A DNA stretch of 64,000 nt from Pseudomonas sp. GD03919 (GCF_029814935.1 NZ_CP104582.1:2480001-2544000), one strand, 5' to 3'; positions 16,886 through 26,951 are shown, numbered from the stretch's first letter. Notes: generated by a model not told the origin, from the sequence alone. Made by a program: numbers and translations.

Positions 16886-17140
16886 TCAATAGTGATAACG
16901 GCAGGCGGCAATCAGCAGCGCCTCGTCCGTCACCGAATACACAAACCGGTGCTCGGCGGTGATCCGCCTCGACCAGAAGCCCGCCAGGTTGTGGCGAAGC
17001 GGCTCCGGCTTGCCCTTGCCCTCGAAAGGGGTGCGGCGGGTCTCCTTGATCAGCTCGTTGAGCTTCTTGACCATACGCTTATCCGCCTCTTGCCAGTACA
17101 GATAATCGTCCCAGGCTTGCTCAGACCAGATCAGCTTCAC
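16886..17140 (-). CDS. yoeB: YoeB/Txe-type mRNA interferase toxin
   Basis: An 84-residue RelE-superfamily toxin. It starts [13 protein letters not shown] and ends RYHY, with the family features KLNELI, the catalytic-region segment [17 protein letters not shown], and the C-terminal Tyr-His-Tyr. YoeB cleaves mRNA at the ribosomal A site. Its start overlaps the stop of the antitoxin gene by 4 bases, as is normal for yefM-yoeB. Next to the integrase it probably helps maintain the element. Confidence 0.92.
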   Translation of the reverse strand: MKLIWSEQAWDDYLYWQEADKRMVKKLNELIKETRRTPFEGKGKPEPLRHNLAGFWSRRITAEHRFVYSVTDEALLIAACRYHY

Positions 17141-17388
17141 TCGGCGATATCCCGCTCGACACCCTGGCCACGCTTGAGGCTGTCAATCGAATCCATCAGG
17201 CGGCGCGCGTTGGCCGGCGAGCGCAGCAGGTAAGCCGTTTCCTCCAGCGCGTTGTACTCCTCCAGCGACATCAGCACGCACGCCTCGCCGTTCTGGCGGG
17301 TAATGAGGGTAGGCACGCGATCCTCGACGGTCTGCACCATGGTGGCCGACAGGTTCTGCCGGGCTTCGGTATAGCTGATAGTGCGCAT
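17137..17388 (-). CDS. yefM: YefM/Phd-type antitoxin
   Basis: An 83-residue antitoxin from the ATG at 17388 ([13 protein letters not shown]), preceded by an AGAGAGG ribosome site. The YefM fold is shown by the N-terminal DNA-binding part and [21 protein letters not shown] in the middle; the C-terminal toxin-binding tail is acidic. It would neutralise YoeB and repress the operon. An in-frame ATG at 17418 is possible but adds residues not typical of the family. Confidence 0.92.
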   Translation of the reverse strand: MRTISYTEARQNLSATMVQTVEDRVPTLITRQNGEACVLMSLEEYNALEETAYLLRSPANARRLMDSIDSLKRGQGVERDIAE

Positions 17389-17485
17389 GGCAACCTCTCT
17401 TTCATATGTACAGCTCATTGTACATCAAGCGAAATCCGATTACCAGATTTCCATGCCACTGGCAAGCCACCCCGAAGCCCCTGCA

Positions 17486-18853
17486 TCAGCCCACGATATG
17501 ACGCTGCAGCACGCCGTCCACCGGCTGCGGCAAACGCCCCTGCGCCAGCAGACGCAGATAGCTTTCGATCCCCGCCATGCTGTGCGGCGCCGCCTGCGGG
17601 AGCACAGGCTGAGCGATCGGCTCGCCACGCTCGCAGGCATCGAGCCGGTCGGCCCAGTCCTGCATCATCATCCGGCGCTGCTCCACATAGTCCGCATGGT
17701 TGTAGGCCGCGCGGATCTTGTTGGGGTCGGCATGTGACAACTGCACCTCGATCCATTCCTTCGGGTAGCCCAGTTCATTGAGCGCCGTGGAGATCGTCGC
17801 ACGGATACCATGCCCGGTCAGCAGGTCGGCATAACCCATGCGATGCAGTGCGCCATTGAGCGTGTTTTCACTGATGCGTTCCTTGAGGCGGCTGCGATGC
17901 GACAGCAGGTAGTGCTGCGCGGGGCGACGGGCGTGCTCGTCGAGCAGCACACGCACGATGTCGATGGCCTGCTGGGGCAGCGGCACGATGTAGGGCGGAA
18001 TGGTTTTGCCTTCTCGGCGCAGCTTGACCTGTAACTGCTTGACGATAACGGGCGGGATGATCCACAGCCCACGCTCCAGGTCGAACTGCTCGGGCACCGC
18101 CTGGCGCAGCTCCCCAGTACGCACGCCGGTCAGCAGCAACAGGCGCAGGCCCATCCTGGTGACTTCCTGGCCGCCATAATTGCGCAAGGTCTGCAGGAAG
18201 GCCGGCAGCTCGTCCATGCGCAGAAACGGGTTGTGCGATACGGGCGGTTTGGGTGCGGCCACGATATCGAGGTCGCTGGCCGGGTTGTAGCGCAGACCCT
18301 TTTCGACCATCGCATAGCGGAACAACTGATTGAACCAGATGCGCACCTTCTCGGCGGTAGTGAACGCCTTGCGCCGCTCAATGCGACGCAGTACATCCAG
18401 CAGGTGCGGATTGTCGATATCGAAGATGGACAGCTTGCCCAGCCAGGGCAGCACGTCCTTGGCAAAAATGCGGTCGATCTGCGACAAGGTGCTCTGGCGG
18501 CCGGTTTTCAGGCTCAGCGCCTTGAAGTCGCGCCAGGCCTTGAAGACAGATGCAAAGGTGTTCAGGGGGGCGGCCAGCTCCGCCGCTTTGACCTGCAGAC
18601 GGTGAACACGCGGATCAACGCCACGGGCAACCTGCGCTCGCAGGTCGTCGCGCTGCTCGCGCGCCTCCTTGAGGGACATTTCCGGGTAACTGCCAACGGC
18701 AACGCGCTGTTGCTTGCCCAGCCAAGTGAAGCGGAAGTGCCACTTCTTGGCCCCTCGGGCGGTGACGAACAGCACCAGGCCGTCCGTATCGTTGAGGGTG
18801 TAGTCTTTGCCGGTGGTCTTGGCCTGCCGGACGACGGCATCGGTTAACGCCAT
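17486..18853 (-). CDS. P4-type tyrosine integrase of the integrative element
   Basis: A 455-residue recombinase from the ATG at 18853 (MALTDAVVRQAKT), the typical start of DUF4102-type integrases. Order: N-terminal arm-binding DUF4102 domain, core-binding SAM-like domain around residues 95-190, C-terminal catalytic domain. Catalytic residues are visible in GVRTGE (Arg), GHGIRAT (His-x-x-Arg), LSHAD (His) and AAYNH (Tyr). It reads toward the element interior, starting about 225 bases from the 3' end of tRNA-Gly. This matches the ICEclc/PAGI-2 group, which inserts in tRNA-Gly. Confidence 0.92.
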   Translation of the reverse strand: MALTDAVVRQAKTTGKDYTLNDTDGLVLFVTARGAKKWHFRFTWLGKQQRVAVGSYPEMSLKEAREQRDDLRAQVARGVDPRVHRLQVKAAELAAPLNTFASVFKAWRDFKALSLKTGRQSTLSQIDRIFAKDVLPWLGKLSIFDIDNPHLLDVLRRIERRKAFTTAEKVRIWFNQLFRYAMVEKGLRYNPASDLDIVAAPKPPVSHNPFLRMDELPAFLQTLRNYGGQEVTRMGLRLLLLTGVRTGELRQAVPEQFDLERGLWIIPPVIVKQLQVKLRREGKTIPPYIVPLPQQAIDIVRVLLDEHARRPAQHYLLSHRSRLKERISENTLNGALHRMGYADLLTGHGIRATISTALNELGYPKEWIEVQLSHADPNKIRAAYNHADYVEQRRMMMQDWADRLDACERGEPIAQPVLPQAAPHSMAGIESYLRLLAQGRLPQPVDGVLQRHIVG

Positions 18854-19078
18854 GGGTACGCCTCCTTCTCGGGTTGAGGAGAGGTGTACCGTGCTCAGGG
18901 GCAGTGACTCAGCAAACAATCCGCACCAGCAACCGCCCGGATTTCATGTACTGTTTCGTGTACTGATCGGGCGTGGTTGACAGTGGAATTGAGTAGCTTT
19001 CGCTAGACATTCCCCAGGGCTGAAACCCTGTTGAATCAAGAACCTATAGACTTTGGTGGACGTCTATAGATGAAGAAT
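18854..19078 (-). other. Integrase upstream region and element end
   Basis: A 225-base spacer between the integrase start and the tRNA-Gly 3' end. It should contain the integrase promoter and the integrase-binding sites of the attachment region. It carries an 8-base perfect inverted repeat at 19044-19069. The tRNA 3' end itself (from 19079) should be the core of the attachment repeat; the partner copy is not in this window. Confidence 0.55.
19044..19069. repeat. Inverted repeat next to the tRNA-Gly insertion site
   Basis: CTATAGAC at 19044-19051 and its complement GTCTATAG at 19062-19069, separated by 10 bases and ending 9 bases from the tRNA 3' end. It has no T run, so it is less likely a terminator than a protein-binding site for the integrase or an excisionase. 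Confidence 0.55.
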
Positions 19079-19154
<76 letters not shown>

Positions 19155-19221
19155 TTGTCTTGTCGACGGGCGCAATTCTATAGAATCGAATCGCGCCGTC
19201 AACCCTTTGATTCAAAAATAC

Positions 19222-19788
19222 TTATTTCTTTTCCGAGGTCGTACTGAGGTGCGGCCAGGCGGCCAACAGGTATTGCAGCATCGACCACAAGGTCAGCACC
19301 GCCGCGACCACAAGCAGAACGTATCCGAGCACGACCCAGAAGGTGAAAACCGGCGGATTGCCCAGCAGAATGACCAACGCCAGCATCTGTGCCGCGGTTT
19401 TCCACTTGCCAAGGTTGGACACGGCCACATGTGCCCGTGCCCCCAGTTCGGCCATCCACTCGCGCAAGGCAGAGACGACAATCTCGCGACCAATGATGAT
19501 CGCCGCCGCCAGCGTCAGCCACAGATTGGAGTGTTCGGCAGCCAGTAGCACCAAGGCTACAGCGACCATCAACTTATCCGCGACCGGATCGAGGAAGGCG
19601 CCGAAAGGCGTACCCTGCTCCCAGCGCCGTGCCAGGTAGCCATCTAGCCAATCAGTGACGGCAGCAACGGCAAAAACTCCGCTGGCTGCCCAGTGACTCC
19701 AGGCAAACGGCAGATAGAACAAGAGGATGAAAACCGGTATCAGTGCGACCCGGAGCACGGTAAGCAGGTTGGGGATATTCATCGGCAC
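19222..19788 (-). CDS. pgsA: CDP-diacylglycerol--glycerol-3-phosphate 3-phosphatidyltransferase
   Basis: Makes phosphatidylglycerophosphate, the first committed step to phosphatidylglycerol, in the inner membrane. The 188-residue protein has several membrane helices and the CDP-alcohol phosphotransferase signature D-x2-D-G-x2-A-R-x8-G-x3-D-x3-D, seen as [10 protein letters not shown] then [11 protein letters not shown] second possible start is MNIPNLL at 19782. It lies downstream of uvrC in the usual Pseudomonas order gacA-uvrC-pgsA. Confidence 0.95.
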   Translation of the reverse strand: MPMNIPNLLTVLRVALIPVFILLFYLPFAWSHWAASGVFAVAAVTDWLDGYLARRWEQGTPFGAFLDPVADKLMVAVALVLLAAEHSNLWLTLAAAIIIGREIVVSALREWMAELGARAHVAVSNLGKWKTAAQMLALVILLGNPPVFTFWVVLGYVLLVVAAVLTLWSMLQYLLAAWPHLSTTSEKK

Positions 19789-19815
19789 AACAAGGCTGCG
19801 AGGTGAGCGGGCATT

Positions 19816-21639
19816 CTACTCGCTGTGCAGAGTGTCATAAATCAACTCAGCGAGCTTTTTACTGATTCCAGGCGCTTTGGCAATTTCTTCAGCGCTGGCA
19901 CGGGACAATTCCTGCAGGCCGCCGAAGTGATTGAGCAGTTCACGCCGCCGCTTGGGACCAATGCCCGGCACTTCTTCCAATGTAGAGGTGCGTCGGGTCT
20001 TGCCGCGTCGCGCACGGTGTCCGGTGATCGCGAAGCGGTGCGATTCGTCGCGGATCTGCTGAATCAGATGCAGTGCCGGGGAGTTGCCGGGCAAGGTGAA
20101 CTCATGCTCGGCATCGTTCAGGTAAAGCACTTCCAGCCCCGGCTTGCGTGTAGTGCCCTTGGCCACGCCGAGCAGGATCAAATCCGGCACCGCCAGTTCC
20201 TGTAGCACTTCACGGGCCATGGCCAGTTGCCCCTTGCCACCGTCCACCAGCAGCACATCGGGCAACTTGCCCTCGCCGTCCTTGATCTTGCTGAAGCGCC
20301 GGGTCAGCGCCTGATGCATCGCGGCGTAGTCGTCGCCTGCAGTGACGCCCTCGATATTGAAACGGCGATAGTCAGATTTCAGCGGGCCTTCAGGGCCGAA
20401 TACCACGCAGGAGGCGACCGTCGCCTCACCACTGGAATGGCTGATATCGAAGCATTCCATGCGCTGCGGAGGTTCGTCCATTTCCAGCACGGTAGCCAGC
20501 GCCTCGAAGCGTTCGGCCAAATGCTGTCGGTTGGCTAGGCGGGCGGCCAGCGCCTGCTCAGCATTGGTCACAGCCAGTTGCTGCCAACGGGCTCGCGTGC
20601 CGCGCACACGCAAGCTGATGCCGAGGCTGCGACCGCGCAGTGACTCGATGGCTTCGATCAGCGTGGCGAAATCCTCGTGCTGCACATTGACGATCAGCTC
20701 GCTGGGCAGGTCGCGCTCGGCATTGCCCAGGTAATACTGGGCGAGGAAGGCCATCAGCACGTCGCCGCCCTCCTCCTCGATCGCCACCTGCGGGAAGAAA
20801 TTCTTGCTACCCAGTACACGCCCACCACGCACGCTGATCAGGTGTACGCAGGCGCCACCCGGCGTGAGCATCACCGCGACCACATCGACGTCGCCGGTAC
20901 CACCTTCCATGCTTTGCTGGTCCTGCACGCGGCGCAGCATGGAGATCTGATCACGCAGCTCAGCGGCGCGCTCGAACTCCAGGGCCATCGAGGCCTTTTC
21001 CATGCTGGCCGTGAGCTCCTCGCTCAGTGCATTGCTGCGGCCATCGAGAAACATCACCGAGTGGCGCACGTCCTCGGCGTACTCGTCTGGACTGACCAAG
21101 CCGACGCAGGGACCTTTGCAGCGTTTGATCTGGTATTGCAGGCAAGGTCGCGTGCGGTTCTTGTAGTAACTGTCCTCGCACTGGCGAACCAGAAAGGTCT
21201 TCTGCAGCAGGCTCAGGCTCTCGCGAATCGCCAATGCACTGGGATAAGGGCCGAAATAGCGCCCCTTGGCTTTCTTCGCCCCCCGGTGAATGCCGAGCCG
21301 TGGAAAGTCGCCGTCGGAGAGAAACACATAAGGGTAGGATTTGTCGTCGCGCAGCAGGATGTTGTAAGGCGGCCGCCATTCCTTGATCAAGGTCTGCTCG
21401 AGCAGCAGTGCCTCGGTCTCGTTGGCGGTGATGGTGGTTTCGATCTGCGCGATACGTGCGACCAGCGCGGCCGTCTTGGGTGCCTGACCGGTCTTGCGAA
21501 AGTAACTGGAGAGACGCTTCTTGAGATTCTTCGCCTTGCCGACATACAGCAGGCGAGCCTCGCTATCGAACATGCGATAGACGCCGGGGCGACCACTGCA
21601 GGTCGCCAGGAAGGCACTCGGATCGAATGGGGCAGACAT
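19816..21639 (-). CDS. uvrC: Excinuclease ABC subunit C
   Basis: Incises DNA on both sides of a lesion in UvrABC nucleotide excision repair. 607 residues from the ATG at 21639 ([11 protein letters not shown]); the frame extends further upstream but into gacA. N-terminal GIY-YIG nuclease (PGVYRMF and [14 protein letters not shown]), Cys-rich stretch with [13 protein letters not shown], UvrB-interacting UVR motif near residue 205, C-terminal RNase H-like endonuclease, and helix-hairpin-helix pair ([20 protein letters not shown]). The gacA stop is 2 bases away, the classical gacA-uvrC coupling. Confidence 0.97.
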   Translation of the reverse strand: MSAPFDPSAFLATCSGRPGVYRMFDSEARLLYVGKAKNLKKRLSSYFRKTGQAPKTAALVARIAQIETTITANETEALLLEQTLIKEWRPPYNILLRDDKSYPYVFLSDGDFPRLGIHRGAKKAKGRYFGPYPSALAIRESLSLLQKTFLVRQCEDSYYKNRTRPCLQYQIKRCKGPCVGLVSPDEYAEDVRHSVMFLDGRSNALSEELTASMEKASMALEFERAAELRDQISMLRRVQDQQSMEGGTGDVDVVAVMLTPGGACVHLISVRGGRVLGSKNFFPQVAIEEEGGDVLMAFLAQYYLGNAERDLPSELIVNVQHEDFATLIEAIESLRGRSLGISLRVRGTRARWQQLAVTNAEQALAARLANRQHLAERFEALATVLEMDEPPQRMECFDISHSSGEATVASCVVFGPEGPLKSDYRRFNIEGVTAGDDYAAMHQALTRRFSKIKDGEGKLPDVLLVDGGKGQLAMAREVLQELAVPDLILLGVAKGTTRKPGLEVLYLNDAEHEFTLPGNSPALHLIQQIRDESHRFAITGHRARRGKTRRTSTLEEVPGIGPKRRRELLNHFGGLQELSRASAEEIAKAPGISKKLAELIYDTLHSE

Positions 21640-21641
21640 TT

Positions 21642-22286
21642 TCAGCTGACGGCGTCGACCATGCCGTGGCGCACCGCGAGCAGAGCCAGCTCGACATCGC
21701 TGGTGATGGAGAGCTTCTCGAAGATGCGGTAGCGGTAGGTATTGACCGTCTTCGGCGACAGGCACAGCTTGTCCGAGATGTTCTGCACCTTGTGGCAATT
21801 GGCGATCATCAGGGCAATCTGGATTTCGCGCTCGGACAGCAAGTCGAACGGCGAGCCGTTGGTCTGCGGCTGGAAGGATTTCAGCGCCAGTTGCTGAGCG
21901 ATTTGCGGGTCAATGTAACGCTGGCCGGCGAACACCAGACGAATCGCCTGCACCATTTGCTCCAACGCCGCACCCTTGGTCAGATATCCGGCGGCGCCCG
22001 CCTGCAGCAGACGCGTCGGGAATGGATCCTCTTCGCACACGGTCACGGCAACAACCTTGATATCCGGATGGCTGCGCATCAGCTTGCGGGTCGCTTCCAG
22101 GCCACCAATACCGGGCATCTTGACGTCCATCAGAACGACATCGGGCCTGACTTCACGAACCTTGAGCAGGGCTTCCTCGCCGGTGCTGGCTTCCCCCACC
22201 ACCAGCAGACCATCGATATCGGCCAGCATGCGGGTAATGCCCGTACGCACCAGATCGTGATCATCGACAACCAGGACCCTAATCAA
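21642..22286 (-). CDS. gacA: Response regulator GacA
   Basis: The 214-residue output partner of sensor kinase GacS; it activates rsmY/rsmZ small RNA genes and so controls secondary metabolism, biofilm and virulence. Receiver domain residues 1-120 with the acidic pair DD at 8-9, phospho-acceptor Asp54 (LMDVKMPG) and Lys104 region (GYLTKG). LuxR-type helix-turn-helix at about 150-200 ([12 protein letters not shown] then [17 protein letters not shown]). It is immediately upstream of uvrC. Confidence 0.97.
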   Translation of the reverse strand: MIRVLVVDDHDLVRTGITRMLADIDGLLVVGEASTGEEALLKVREVRPDVVLMDVKMPGIGGLEATRKLMRSHPDIKVVAVTVCEEDPFPTRLLQAGAAGYLTKGAALEQMVQAIRLVFAGQRYIDPQIAQQLALKSFQPQTNGSPFDLLSEREIQIALMIANCHKVQNISDKLCLSPKTVNTYRYRIFEKLSITSDVELALLAVRHGMVDAVS

Positions 22287-22452
22287 TCGCCACCTCGTTG
22301 CACCTTGTCAGCCACCGTGCAGCGACGGTGAAATTGAACCTGTCGGTCACCTTAGCAAAAAGCCGAGGACTGACCTAGCTTGTCGCACGGCAGTCAAAAA
22401 GCAAGCGTCAAATTAAAAAGTGGCAATCGCATCGGAGCAATTGGGGAGGAAA

Positions 22453-22540
22453 TGGCGGAAGCGGTGAGATTCGAACTCACGGATAGTTGCCCATCGACGG
22501 TTTTCAAGACCGTTGCCTTAAACCACTCGGCCACGCTTCC
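22453..22540 (-). tRNA. tRNA-Ser (anticodon UGA)
   Basis: An 88-base class II tRNA including CCA. Acceptor GGAAGCG pairs with CGCTTCC; anticodon loop CTTGAAAA carries TGA; a long variable arm and GTTCGAATC T loop are present. It stands alone between gacA and the yccA-like gene. Confidence 0.96.
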
Positions 22541-22704
22541 AAACTTCGAGCACGGAGGACGTAAAAGCGGCCTCCGCTGTAGTGCGGGCGGCAATCTTAC
22601 CGGAACGCAACACACTGTCAAACTCTATGTCTTGGCAGACCATCATGCTCTGTTATGATCAGGCGCAGTTGAATTTGAAAGCCTCGTGCCAAAGGAGCGT
22701 CGCC

Positions 22705-23373
22705 ATGCAAGAGCGAGATTATGCACTCAACCATTCTCAGGTTGAACAACAGGAAGTCAGCAGCGTTCTGCGCAACACCTATGGCCTTCTGGCCATCACG
22801 CTGGCCTTCAGCGGTCTGGTGGCGTTCCTGTCGCAGCGCGCCAATGTTCCTTATCCGAACATCTTCGTCGTATTGATCGGTTTCTATGGTCTGTTCTTCC
22901 TCACTGCCAAGCTGCGTAATTCTGCGTGGGGCCTGCTTTCTACCCTCGCGCTGACCGGCTTCATGGGTTACACCCTGGGCCCGATTCTCAACCGCTACCT
23001 GGGCATGGCCAATGGCGCTGAAGTCATCAGCTCCGCGTTTACCATGACCGCGCTGGTGTTCTTCGGCCTGTCCGCCTACGTGCTGACCACCCGCAAGGAC
23101 ATGAGCTTCCTCAGCGGCTTCATTACTGCAGGCTTCTTCGTCCTGCTGGGTGCCGTGGTTGCCAGCTTCTTCTTCCAGATCAGCGGTCTGCAACTGGCGA
23201 TCAGCGCCGGCTTCGTGCTGTTCTCCTCGGTCTGCATCCTTTACCAGACCAGCGCCATCATCCATGGCGGTGAGCGCAACTACATCATGGCCACCATCAG
23301 CCTGTACGTGTCGATCTACAACCTGTTCGTCAGCCTGCTGCAGATCTTCGGCATCATGGGCGGCGACGACTGA
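22705..23373 (+). CDS. Bax inhibitor-1 / YccA family membrane protein
   Basis: A 222-residue protein with seven membrane helices. The ATG at 22705 follows AAAGGAG and begins [26 protein letters not shown], conserved in Pseudomonas homologues. E. coli YccA modulates the FtsH protease; other members act as pH-sensitive calcium leaks. The conserved C-terminal Asp pair is seen near the end (GGDD). Followed by a strong terminator. Confidence 0.9.
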   Translation: MQERDYALNHSQVEQQEVSSVLRNTYGLLAITLAFSGLVAFLSQRANVPYPNIFVVLIGFYGLFFLTAKLRNSAWGLLSTLALTGFMGYTLGPILNRYLGMANGAEVISSAFTMTALVFFGLSAYVLTTRKDMSFLSGFITAGFFVLLGAVVASFFFQISGLQLAISAGFVLFSSVCILYQTSAIIHGGERNYIMATISLYVSIYNLFVSLLQIFGIMGGDD

Positions 23374-23392
23374 TTGCTTTCGTCCCCCTTCA

Positions 23393-23415
23393 AGCCCGCT
23401 TCGGCGGGCTTTTTC
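23393..23415 (+). terminator. Rho-independent terminator after the yccA-like gene
   Basis: Stem AGCCCGC / GCGGGCT with a TTCG loop, followed by TTTTTC. Confidence 0.9.
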
Positions 23416-23494
23416 TTGCGCGGCCGTCAGCCGCCTTTGTTTGCCAGGCGCCCTGGCCTTATCATTGGCGCAGTTTTGCCTCGCCGGAAACGCC

Positions 23495-23887
23495 ATGAAG
23501 TTTGCCATTGCCCTGTTCGCCGCCCCTCATCAGCCCGCCTCGCGTCGAGCGCTACGTTTTGCCCAGGCGGCCTTGGCCGGTGGTCACGAAATCGTTCGCC
23601 TGTTCTTTTATCAGGACGGTGTGCACAGCGCAGCCAGCAATGTGGTCAGCGCGCAGGATGAGCTGGATCTGCCCCGGGAATGGCGTGAGTTCGTCACGAC
23701 CAACGAGCTGGACGCGGTGGTGTGTATCGCTGCTGCGCTGCGCCGCGGCGTACTCAATACCGAAGAAGCGCAGCGCTATGCTCGCCCCGCCGCCAATCTG
23801 CAGGCCCCGTGGGCGCTTTCCGGCCTCGGCCAATTGCATGAAGCGGCGCAACAGGCCGACCGCCTGATCTGCTTCGGAGGCCACTAA
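23495..23887 (+). CDS. tusD: Sulfurtransferase complex subunit TusD
   Basis: Part of the TusBCD complex that relays sulfur from IscS/TusA to TusE for 2-thiouridine in tRNA. 130 residues from the ATG at 23495 (MKFAIALFAAP). The active Cys is at about residue 77 in DAVVCIAAALRRG, matching E. coli Cys78. DsrE-like fold ending in RLICFGGH. Its stop overlaps the tusC start (TAATG). Confidence 0.95.
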   Translation: MKFAIALFAAPHQPASRRALRFAQAALAGGHEIVRLFFYQDGVHSAASNVVSAQDELDLPREWREFVTTNELDAVVCIAAALRRGVLNTEEAQRYARPAANLQAPWALSGLGQLHEAAQQADRLICFGGH

Positions 23888-24246
23888 TGAGCACGTCTTT
23901 GCTGATCATCAGCCGCCAGGCGCCATGGAGCGGCCCTGGAGCACGTGAGGCGCTGGATATCGCCCTGGCCGGCGGCGCCTTCGACCTGCCCATCGGCATG
24001 CTGTTTCTCGACGACGGCGTGTTCCAGCTGAGCACAGCCCAGCAACCCGGTGCGCTACAGCAAAAAGACCTTGGCGCGAACCTACAGGCCCTGCCGATGT
24101 TCGGTGTCGAGCATCTCTATGCCAGCCAGCGCAGCCTGGCCGAACGCGGCCTGAGTGACAGCGAACTGAATCTGCCTGTAGAGCGCCTCGACGATAATGC
24201 GCTGACCAGCCTCCTCGATCATTACGACCAGGTGATCACCCTCTGA
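23887..24246 (+). CDS. tusC: Sulfurtransferase complex subunit TusC
   Basis: 119 residues, DsrF-like. Begins MSTSLLIISRQAPWSG; the segment GAFDLPIGMLFLDDGVFQL is typical of TusC. It has no conserved sulfur-carrying Cys, as expected for this subunit. Overlapped by a base or so at both ends with tusD and tusB. Confidence 0.94.
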   Translation: MSTSLLIISRQAPWSGPGAREALDIALAGGAFDLPIGMLFLDDGVFQLSTAQQPGALQQKDLGANLQALPMFGVEHLYASQRSLAERGLSDSELNLPVERLDDNALTSLLDHYDQVITL

Positions 24247-24545
24247 TGGCCACCCTGCACATCCTTTCCCACTCGCCGTTCGCTGATAGCCGCCTGGCCA
24301 GTTGCCTGCGCCTGCTCGGCGCTGAAGATGGCCTGCTGCTCACAGGCGATGCCGTCTACGCTCTGCTGCCTGACACCACTGCCCTGCAGGCGCTGCAACT
24401 GATGCCTGCCAGCGTCGCACTCCATGCCCTGGAGGAAGACCTTGTCGCACGCGGCATGCAGCCCCCCGAGCGTGTGCAGGTGGTGGACTATCCAGGCTTC
24501 GTCGAGCTGTGCACCCGCTACGCCAAGGTCAACAGCTGGCTATGA
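24246..24545 (+). CDS. tusB: Sulfurtransferase complex subunit TusB
   Basis: 99 residues, DsrH-like. Begins MATLHILSHSPF and ends with the family pattern VVDYPGFVELCTRYAKVNSWL. Third subunit of the TusBCD sulfur relay. Its TGA overlaps the ATG of tusE (ATGA). Confidence 0.94.
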   Translation: MATLHILSHSPFADSRLASCLRLLGAEDGLLLTGDAVYALLPDTTALQALQLMPASVALHALEEDLVARGMQPPERVQVVDYPGFVELCTRYAKVNSWL

Positions 24546-24877
24546 GTACGCTCAACGTCGCCGGACGTGAAATCGCCCTTGACAAGGACGGCTATCTGGT
24601 CGACCTGCAGGATTGGTCACGCCCCGTAGCCGAGGCGCTAGCCGCTGCAGACGAGTTGCAGCTAAGCGATGAACACTGGGAAATTCTCGACCTGCTGCGC
24701 GCTTTCTACGCCGAATTTCAGCTATCACCGGCCAACCGCTCACTGATCAAGTACGTGGCATTGAAACTCGGCCCGGAGAAAGGCAACAGCCTGCACCTAA
24801 ACCGCCTGTTCAAGGGCACGCCCGCCAAACTCGCCGCCAAGCTCGCCGGCCTGCCAAAACCGACCAATTGCCTATGA
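24542..24877 (+). CDS. tusE: Sulfur relay protein TusE / DsrC family
   Basis: 111 residues from the ATG at 24542. It accepts sulfur from TusD and hands it to MnmA (encoded at 47702 in this window). The family motif HWEILDLLRAFY is present, and the conserved penultimate Cys lies in PKPTNCL. Overlaps ybiB by 4 bases. Confidence 0.95.
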   Translation: MSTLNVAGREIALDKDGYLVDLQDWSRPVAEALAAADELQLSDEHWEILDLLRAFYAEFQLSPANRSLIKYVALKLGPEKGNSLHLNRLFKGTPAKLAAKLAGLPKPTNCL

Positions 24878-25857
24878 ACCTGATCACCCCTACCGAACAC
24901 CCCTTCGCCCAGTTCGTGCGTATTCTCGGCAAGGGCAAGCGCGGCGCACGTGGCCTCACCCGCGAGGAAGCCCGCGAGGCCATGGGCCTGCTGCTCGACG
25001 GCAAGGTGGAGGACACTCAGCTCGGCGCTTTTCTGATGTTGCTGCGGCACAAGGAAGAAAGCGCCGAAGAACTGGCCGGCTTCACCGAGGCGATCCGTCA
25101 GCGTCTGCCCACGCCCAGCGTTGCAGTGGACCTGGATTGGCCCAGTTACGCCGGCAAGAAACGTCATCTGCCCTGGTATCTGCTGGCGGCCAAGGCGCTG
25201 GCCGCCAGCGGTACGCGCATTTTCATGCACGGTGGCGGCGCTCATACCGCAGGGCGGCTGTATACCGAACAACTGCTAAAGCAGCTGGATATAGCCTGCT
25301 GCGATGACTGGCAGGCCGTGGAAGAAGCGCTCGACACGCACGGCCTGGCTTACAGCTACCTGGGCAACTGGATGCCGGCGCTGCAGCGCATGATCGACCT
25401 GCGCAACACCCTTGGTCTGCGTTCGCCGATTCATTCCCTGGCACGGGTGATCAACCCACTGAACGCCCACTGCGGCCTGCAGAGCATTTTTCACCCCGGC
25501 TACCAGGCCGTGCATCGTGAAGCCAGCCGGCTACTGGGCGATCATGCCATCGTGATCAAGGGCGAAGGTGGCGAGATCGAGGTCAACCCCGATGTCGCCT
25601 GCCATCTGTATGGCACCCGCAATGGCGAGGATTGGGACGAAGAATGGCCCGCGCTGTCGGCACAGCGTCACGTCAAACCCGAGCGGCTCGACCCGGCCGT
25701 GCTGGTCGCGTTCTGGCGCGGTGAACAGGATGATGCCTACGGTCGCCTGGCCGTGATCGCGACCATGGCAACCGCGCTACGTGGATTGGGCCTGAGCCGC
25801 GATGAGGCCATGCAACAGGCTCGACAACGCTGGGATGCACGCTTTCAATCCAACTGA
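24874..25857 (+). CDS. ybiB: YbiB family protein (TrpD2-like)
   Basis: 327 residues from the ATG at 24874, overlapping tusE (ATGA). It has the fold of anthranilate phosphoribosyltransferase: an N-terminal helical domain (FVRILGKGKRGARGLTREEA) and a nucleoside phosphorylase-like domain (MHGGGAHTAGRLYTEQLL, IKGEGGEIEVNP). E. coli YbiB binds nucleic acids and is SOS-linked rather than making tryptophan. A glycosyltransferase role is often annotated but not shown. Confidence 0.85.
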   Translation: MNLITPTEHPFAQFVRILGKGKRGARGLTREEAREAMGLLLDGKVEDTQLGAFLMLLRHKEESAEELAGFTEAIRQRLPTPSVAVDLDWPSYAGKKRHLPWYLLAAKALAASGTRIFMHGGGAHTAGRLYTEQLLKQLDIACCDDWQAVEEALDTHGLAYSYLGNWMPALQRMIDLRNTLGLRSPIHSLARVINPLNAHCGLQSIFHPGYQAVHREASRLLGDHAIVIKGEGGEIEVNPDVACHLYGTRNGEDWDEEWPALSAQRHVKPERLDPAVLVAFWRGEQDDAYGRLAVIATMATALRGLGLSRDEAMQQARQRWDARFQSN

Positions 25858-25942
25858 TCGATCAGTTAAGCCAGCTTTTTCCACCTTTGCATCGCCCCCA
25901 CAACGCTAGACTCCAGGTTCACTCAAGACGGAGGCACGTGTT

Positions 25943-26941
25943 ATGGGCTTGTTGATCGATGGCCGCTGGCATGATCAGTGGTATGACACCGGCGACAGCG
26001 GCCGCTTCCAACGCGAAAGCGCACAACGGCGCAACTGGGTGACCGCCGATGGCAGTGCCGGCCCGAGTGGCAGCAGCGGCTTCAAGGCCGAGGCTGGGCG
26101 CTATCACCTGTACGTCTCGCTGGCCTGCCCCTGGGCTCACCGCACCCTGATCCTGCGCAAGCTCAAAGGCCTGGAATCGCTAATCGATGTATCCGTGGTG
26201 AGCTGGCTGATGCGCGAACAGGGCTGGACCTTCGACCGCGAGTTCGGTTCCAGCGGCGACCACCTCGACAACCTGAGCTACATGCATCAGCGCTACACCG
26301 CCGATGACCGCCACTACAGCGGCCGTGTCACCGTGCCCGTGCTGTGGGACAAGCAGACTGGCGGCATCGTCAGCAACGAGTCGGCGGAAATCATCCGCAT
26401 GTTCAACAGCGCTTTCGATGGCTTGACCGGCAACGACCTGGACTTCTACACCGAGCCGCTACGCGAGCGCATCGACCAGCTCAACGAGCGCATCTACCCC
26501 ACGGTGAACAACGGCGTCTATCGCGCAGGCTTCGCCACCACCCAGGAAGCCTATGAAGAGGCCTTCGACGAGCTGTTCGCCATGCTCGATGAGCTGGAGG
26601 CACTCCTGGACAGCAATCGCTATCTGGCCGGTGAATACCTGACCGAGGCCGACATCCGCCTGTTCACTACGCTGATTCGCTTCGATGCCGTCTATCACGG
26701 ACACTTCAAGTGCAACCTGCGGCGCATCGAGGACTACCCGAATCTGTCCCACTGGCTGCGCGAACTGTATCAGTGGCCAGGCATCGCCGAGACGGTGGAC
26801 TTCACCCATATCAAGTCGCACTACTACGCCAGCCACGCCACCATCAACCCGACTGGCGTGATACCCAAAGGGCCGCGGCAGGACTTCATGCGCGCACATG
26901 ACCGCCAACGCCTGGCGGGCAAGGGTATTTTCAAGCGCTGA
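25943..26941 (+). CDS. Glutathionyl-hydroquinone reductase, YqjG/Xi-class GST
   Basis: 332 residues. The catalytic Cys lies in LACPWAHRTLILRKLKGL (about residue 56), the hallmark of Xi-class glutathione transferases that reduce glutathionyl-hydroquinones. The N-terminal thioredoxin-like part ends in NESAEIIRMFN; the C-terminal helical domain contains LAGEYLTEADIRLFTTLIRFD. Cytoplasmic. A GGAGG ribosome site precedes the ATG. Confidence 0.92.
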   Translation: MGLLIDGRWHDQWYDTGDSGRFQRESAQRRNWVTADGSAGPSGSSGFKAEAGRYHLYVSLACPWAHRTLILRKLKGLESLIDVSVVSWLMREQGWTFDREFGSSGDHLDNLSYMHQRYTADDRHYSGRVTVPVLWDKQTGGIVSNESAEIIRMFNSAFDGLTGNDLDFYTEPLRERIDQLNERIYPTVNNGVYRAGFATTQEAYEEAFDELFAMLDELEALLDSNRYLAGEYLTEADIRLFTTLIRFDAVYHGHFKCNLRRIEDYPNLSHWLRELYQWPGIAETVDFTHIKSHYYASHATINPTGVIPKGPRQDFMRAHDRQRLAGKGIFKR

Positions 26942-26951
26942 GCGTCATGAC

